NCBI GenBank assembly: GCA_027943245.1
Contig: JANDJZ010000252.1
Coordinates: 1-62,119, forward strand
DNA from: Acanthamoeba sp. SK_2022b
Taxonomy: Eukaryota > Discosea > Longamoebia > Acanthamoebidae
DNA length: 62,119 bases
Direction: 5' to 3'
The notes under the pieces were generated by a model that saw only the letters and a program-made list of their open reading frames with translations, did no database searches and was not told where the DNA came from. The number at the start of each line of letters is the position of its first letter. Within the stretch, counting starts at the first letter, position 1. A program made the position numbers and the translations under genes. Positions 57,985 to 62,119 of this stretch are shown in pieces.

Positions 57985-60274
57985 ATGTTCCCCAAGAGGC
58001 TGGGCCTTCAAGCATTTAGGTGCCGAGTGGCGCCAAGTCCCATCTATGTGGCTAGCACCCGTGCGACCAGCCGAGTTCCAGCAGGCGTGCTGCTGGGCCA
58101 TTCGCGCTCGCGAGGCCTACGGTGGAGCGTAGAGCTCGAACGTATGCCTCCCCCTTTGCTTCCCTTCCCGGTGGAGAGGGCTTAGCAGAAATGGTGTATC
58201 GCAGCGCACAAGCTGGCGAGCGCCGAAGAGATCATAAACGAGGGCGAGATCACGCGACAGCTGGAAGAAACCAAGGAGATGGCGCGCGACCCGCTGGTCA
58301 TCCGCGACATCCTTGCCAAGGCCAAGCAGCGCGCCCTCCTTCAAGATATCAAGGTGCAAACAAACACACACATTCACGGCACAACTGTTAGCAGCGATAA
58401 CACTTGTCACAGGGTCCGGTGGGCAGCGAATACGTGCAGGGCTTGAACTTGCGCGAGACGGCGACCCTTCTCAATCTCGATGCTCACTCCACGGACCCCG
58501 CCAACAAGAAGCTCATGCAAGAGCTGTTCGACACAGCGCTGGCCATCAAGCAAAACATCTACGGTACGACCTGCTGGCTCACTATGAGTAACAGTGGTTC
58601 GCCCAAACTTAAGTCGGCAAGCTTCTTTGTAGGCAATCGGATCGTGTTGTTTGCGCCGCTGTACCTAGCCAACTACTGCGTCAACTCCTGCACCTACTGC
58701 GCGTTCCGAGGCGCCAACACCCACATCGCTCGAAGCTCGCTTACCAAGGAGGAGCTGATACAGGTGCAAGCAAGCCTCAAGAAGAGAACCATCTGCTGTA
58801 GTCTCCAACTCACTATGTTCTCTCACTCCCTTCTTCCTGGCGAGCAGGAGGTGCAAGTGCTGGAGAAGCAGGGGCATCGCCGCTTGCTCATCTTGACCGG
58901 CGAGCACCCCAAGTACACCTTTGATCATTTCCTCGACGCGCTGCAGACCGTAAAGAACGTCAAGACAGGTGCCGCCCCTCCTCCCTAGAAACGACCACCC
59001 CTAGCTGCCACTTACACTCGAGCGCTGATATGTATCAGACCCCTGCGGCGACATCCGGCGCATCAATGTGGAGATCCCAGCGCTGTCGGTCTCTGACTTT
59101 AGGCGCCTGAAGGCGGCAGACTGCGTGGGTACCTACACGCTCTTCCAGGAGACTTACCACCGCGAGAGCTTCCGGCGTTTCCACCCGAGTGGTCCTAAGT
59201 CTGGTAAATACTTGACCTTGTTGTTGCCGCTCTTAACCTCTCACATGAGGTGGCGGTGCTCACCTGATCGCTCCACGCGTTCGTAGACTACGAGCACAGA
59301 CTACAGACGATGGACCGGGCTCAGATCGCGGGAATCGACGATGTTGGCATAGGTGCTCTGTTCGGCCTTCACGATTACCGATTCGAGGTGATGGCTCTCC
59401 TCATGCACGCCCAACACCTCGAGTCAGCCTTTGGCGCAGGTTCGTCGCCTTTCTCCATCGTCTTGTTATCATTGCCACTGATCTCTCTCTCTCCCCCCCC
59501 CTCTCTTTATCTCTCTCTTTATGTATGTTAACTGATCAACCAGGCCCGCACACCATCTCGATTCCGCGAATGAGGCCGGCCGATCACGCCCCTGACGCCA
59601 TCCGACCGCCGGCGCCGGTGGATGACGAGGACTTCAAGAAACTGGTGGCCATCCTCCGCTGCGCGGTGCCATACACGGGGATGATCCTCTCTACCCGCGA
59701 GTCAGCCGAGATGCGCAGACAGCTGCTCAACCTGGGCGTGAGCCAGATGTCGGCGGGCAGCAAGACCGAAGTGGGCTCCTACCACAAAGGTGATGTGGGC
59801 GCTGAGGCCAAAATCAAGCGGCAGTTCGAGTCGACGGAGGAGCAGAGCAAGACCGACAAGAAGGAGTCAGGCCAGTTCGAGCTCCTCGACGAGCGGAGCA
59901 CGGAGGACGTGGTAAAGGACCTCATGCAGATGGGCTTCCTGCCGTCGTGGTGCACCGCGTGCTATCGACTGGGCCGTACGGGCGAGGCCTTCATGAAGAT
60001 CGCCAAGAAGGGCGACATCCAGAACTTCTGTCACCCCAACTCCCTCCTCACCCTCCAAGGTATAAAAGTCTGTCCTCCTTCTGGTGGGGATATCATCATA
60101 ACACGCCTGTCGGCATATACAGAGTACCTGCAGGACTACGCCTCGGATGATACCAAGAAGCTGGGCGAGGCGGTGATCGCGCGAGAGCGGGAGACCATCT
60201 CCACGCAAGCCAAGAGGGCACTGGACAAGAAGATGAAGCGAATCGCGGCGGGCGAGCGCGACCTGTACTTTTAA
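57985..60274 (+). CDS. hydG: [FeFe]-hydrogenase maturase HydG (radical SAM, tyrosine lyase)
   Basis: The ATG at 57985 opens MFPKRLGLQAFRCRVAPSPI, basic and free of acidic residues for about 50 positions: a strong organelle leader. After the first intron the mature part begins KLASAEEIINEGEITRQLEE. The radical-SAM loop is CVNSCTYCAFR (CX3CX2C, 58677-58703). TGEHPKYTFDHFLDALQTV, RRINVEIPALSVSDFRRLK and YTLFQETYHRESFRRFHP follow, then GIDDVGIGALFGLHDYRFEV. The second cluster site, unique to HydG, is CTACYRLGRTGEAF with a third Cys 22 residues later (CX2CX22C, 59951-60031). HydG cleaves tyrosine to p-cresol, CO and cyanide for the H-cluster. Seven or eight exons; it ends AAGERDLYF. Confidence 0.96.
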
Positions 60275-60405
60275 GTGTCCTCTTTTGAACGGCCCAGACG
60301 AACAAATTACAATCATTTACTGGCCCGGTACAGAAAGCAGATCACACAGGTGCGCGGAGGCGGAGCGGTGAGAGAAGGGGTGGGGCGGGAGGTTCGAGGG
60401 CTCTC

Positions 60406-62119
60406 CTACTGCCTGATGGCCCGCAGCTGCTCGCGGATGACCTCCCGCGTGTCGTCCCGGAAGATCTGGAAGTCCTGCCGCAGCTTGCGCATCACGTCAC
60501 GCGTGAGGTTGTCAAACTCTTCGGCGTTCTCGTAATCGAACGTTTCCTCTTCGAGGGTGCTGCTCTCCCTCGACAGCGAGGAGGAACCCCTGCTACGCCG
60601 ATCCCTCGTGGACTCGCGGTCTCTGTCCCTATCCGAGCGGTCACGGTCCTTAGGCGAGGACGAGCGATACTTGTCCTCCCGCTTGCTGCGATCCCGACGG
60701 TCCCTGTCCCTGTCCCTGTCCCTGTCACGATCGCGGTCTCTGTCGCGGTCGCGGTCGCGGTCGCGGTCGCGATCTCTGTCGCTGCTGCCGCGGCTGATGT
60801 TGCGGTCGCTCGTCGAGCGATACCTGTCCCTGTCGCGGTCGCGGTCCCGTTCGCGCGATTCGTATTGCCGCGTGGCCGCCTGCATGGCGTACACCGGCGG
60901 CAGTGCCTGGGCCAGCGTGTGCAGCAGCTCGGCCAGTTGCTGGTTGCTCGCAGCGAAGGTGGTCAGATCCTCGGGCAAGGAGGCCGGGATGGGCGCCGTT
61001 GGCATCACCTTGCTCTCCACGCGCAGCTGCTCCTGCAACACTGGTTTCCGAGACCGTGGTGACACCACCGCACATAAGTCGTTTAGGAGGCGCTCCGCCT
61101 GTGCGTCAGTGATGTTTGGCCAAGCGACGTACGGTGCATCTTGGACTCGGTTTCCTGAAGCTTGGCTTCGTGGGCCTCCAGCATGCGCCTGAGCACCTCG
61201 GCCTCCTTGAGTTTCTCCTCCTTCTCCTCGAGCTCGGCCTTGAGCTCCTCGGCCTCGGCCAGCTTCCTCTCCTTCTCCTCGAGCTGCGCCTTGAGCTCGC
61301 GCACTTCGGCCAGCTGCTTCTCCTTCTCCTCCAGGATGCTGCGCAGCTCGGCCGCCTCGGCCAGCTGGCTCTCCTTCTCGCGCAGCGTCGCCTCCAGCAT
61401 TCGCGCCTCCTCCAATTTCCTGCACAGCGCGTTGCATTGCGCCAAGTAAGTGAGACGGCAGCCAACGAACAACGACGGATACGAACATCTCCTGTGCGTA
61501 GGTCAACTCTTCAGCCTCGCGCAGCTCTCGCTCCTTCTCCTCCAGCTGAATTTTAAGCATCTGTGTTGAGTGTGCGTGTATGGGTGGCGGTTAGATATTC
61601 AAGAGCCCAAATGCATCTCCCTCCTCCCAACTCACACACGTACGTCGGCTTTCTTGAGCTCGAGCTCCATCTCGGCGAGCTGGGCCCGCAGCTCCTCGGC
61701 CTCGATGGCCTTCTTTTCCTTCTCCTCGAGGGCGGCCTTGAGTTCCTCAGCCTCGGCGATCTGTCGCTCCTTCTCGGCCAGCTCCAGTCGGAGCCGCTCG
61801 GCCTCGAGCATCTTCTTCTGATTCTCCTCGAGCGCGGCCCTCAGCTCGTTGGCCTCGACGAGCTTGCGGTCCTTCTCCTCGAGCAGCTCGTGCAGCTTCT
61901 CGGCCTCCTTGAGCTTGCCCTCGGTCTCCTCGATGATGCGCTGCTTCTCCTCCAGCTGCAGGCGCAGCTCCTCGGCCTCGGCCAGCTTCCTCTCCTTCTC
62001 CTCGAGCTCGGCCTTGAGGTCCTCAGTCTCGGCCAGCTTCTGCTCCTTCTCCGCGAGCTTGGCCTTGAGCTGCTCCATCTCCTTCGACTGCGCCTCAAGC
62101 TTCTCCCGCGCCTCCTTCT
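60406..62119 (-). CDS. Helical-repeat protein with Arg/Asp tract, N-terminus beyond the window
   Basis: The C-terminus is at 60406 (DVMRKLRQDFQIFRDDTREV). Before it is a tract of alternating Arg and Asp (about 60590-60860) with RS-like ends, then a segment with PPVYAMQAATRQYESRERDR. From about 61160 to the right edge the protein is built of a 17-residue unit of the form EL-KA-LEEKE-KLAEAE, at least eleven copies over two or more exons. Examples are ELKAQLEEKERKLAEAE, ELKAELEEKEEKLKEAE and DLKAELEEKERKLAEAE. The unit is rich in i/i+4 Glu-Lys pairs, suggesting a long stable helix or coiled coil. The gene is cut by the window end, so the product's role is unknown. Confidence 0.75.
60675..60860. 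repeat. Hexamer repeat encoding Arg-Asp dipeptides
   Basis: Near-tandem GTCCCT and GTCGCG hexamers (plus strand) read as Arg-Asp pairs on the minus strand. The third-base pattern switches between the two hexamer forms along the tract. Confidence 0.85.
61160..62119. repeat. 51-bp coding repeat (17-residue helical unit)
   Basis: The DNA repeats every 51 bp in phase with the protein repeat, interrupted by an intron at about 61560-61640 and by one or more upstream. Units are diverged but strongly conserve the CTCCTTCTCCTCGAG-like core on the plus strand. Confidence 0.8.

Noticed and set aside
42370..60274. Hydrogenase catalytic subunit HydA in the cluster
   Set aside because: None of the H-cluster Cys signatures of HydA is present between or beside the maturases in this window.

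Overview
This window is the left end of a nuclear chromosome from a gene-dense, intron-rich, GC-rich protist. It opens with about 300 bp of CCCTAA telomere read toward the chromosome interior. Almost every gene is broken by short (about 60-150 nt) GT-AG introns. Eukaryotic housekeeping genes sit beside a full set of [FeFe]-hydrogenase maturases. This combination fits a free-living amoebozoan such as Acanthamoeba; the genus is an inference from gene content and compactness, not a sequence match.

Layout. 1-840: telomere, a second hexameric repeat, then a pyrimidine-rich subtelomere. 845-2576: a chromodomain gene whose first exons look like a tyrosine recombinase, probably a mobile-element gene. 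2.9-25.1 kb: a dense block containing an unrecognised helical protein, a TPR protein, a PaaI-type thioesterase, a SNF2 ATPase, TRAPPC2L, ribosomal protein eL39, a BAR-SH3 protein, NUBP1/Nbp35, the SNARE USE1, a MORN-repeat protein and PPP1R21. 25.3-30.2 kb: a small SPFH-like protein, an AT-richer repeat island with a TA-flanked MITE, and an amino-acid-permease-like transporter. 30.7-37.8 kb: PNUTS/PPP1R10, Rab14 and NXT1. 37.85-40.56 kb: a second AT-richer island with decayed coding fragments and another MITE copy. 40.6-46.5 kb: a CBS-domain protein, HydF and HydE; HydF and HydE are divergent from a shared ~200-bp promoter. 46.9-57.7 kb: IFRD1, an ARM-repeat membrane protein, a Kelch protein and importin-4/Kap123. 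58-60.3 kb: HydG. 60.4 kb to the right edge: a protein with an Arg/Asp tract and a 17-residue helical repeat, cut by the window end.

How it works together. Three themes recur. (1) HydE, HydF and HydG, which together build the H-cluster of [FeFe]-hydrogenase, all lie within 18 kb, and NUBP1 (cytosolic Fe-S assembly) is on the same arm. (2) Membrane traffic: TRAPPC2L, USE1, Rab14, PPP1R21 (early endosome) and a BAR-SH3 protein. (3) Nuclear functions: PNUTS, NXT1, importin-4, IFRD1 and SNF2. Genes are frequently head to head with 110-220 bp between start codons, or tail to tail with ~100-250 bp between stops. Introns carry most of the microsatellites. I saw no rRNA, convincing tRNA or CRISPR array.
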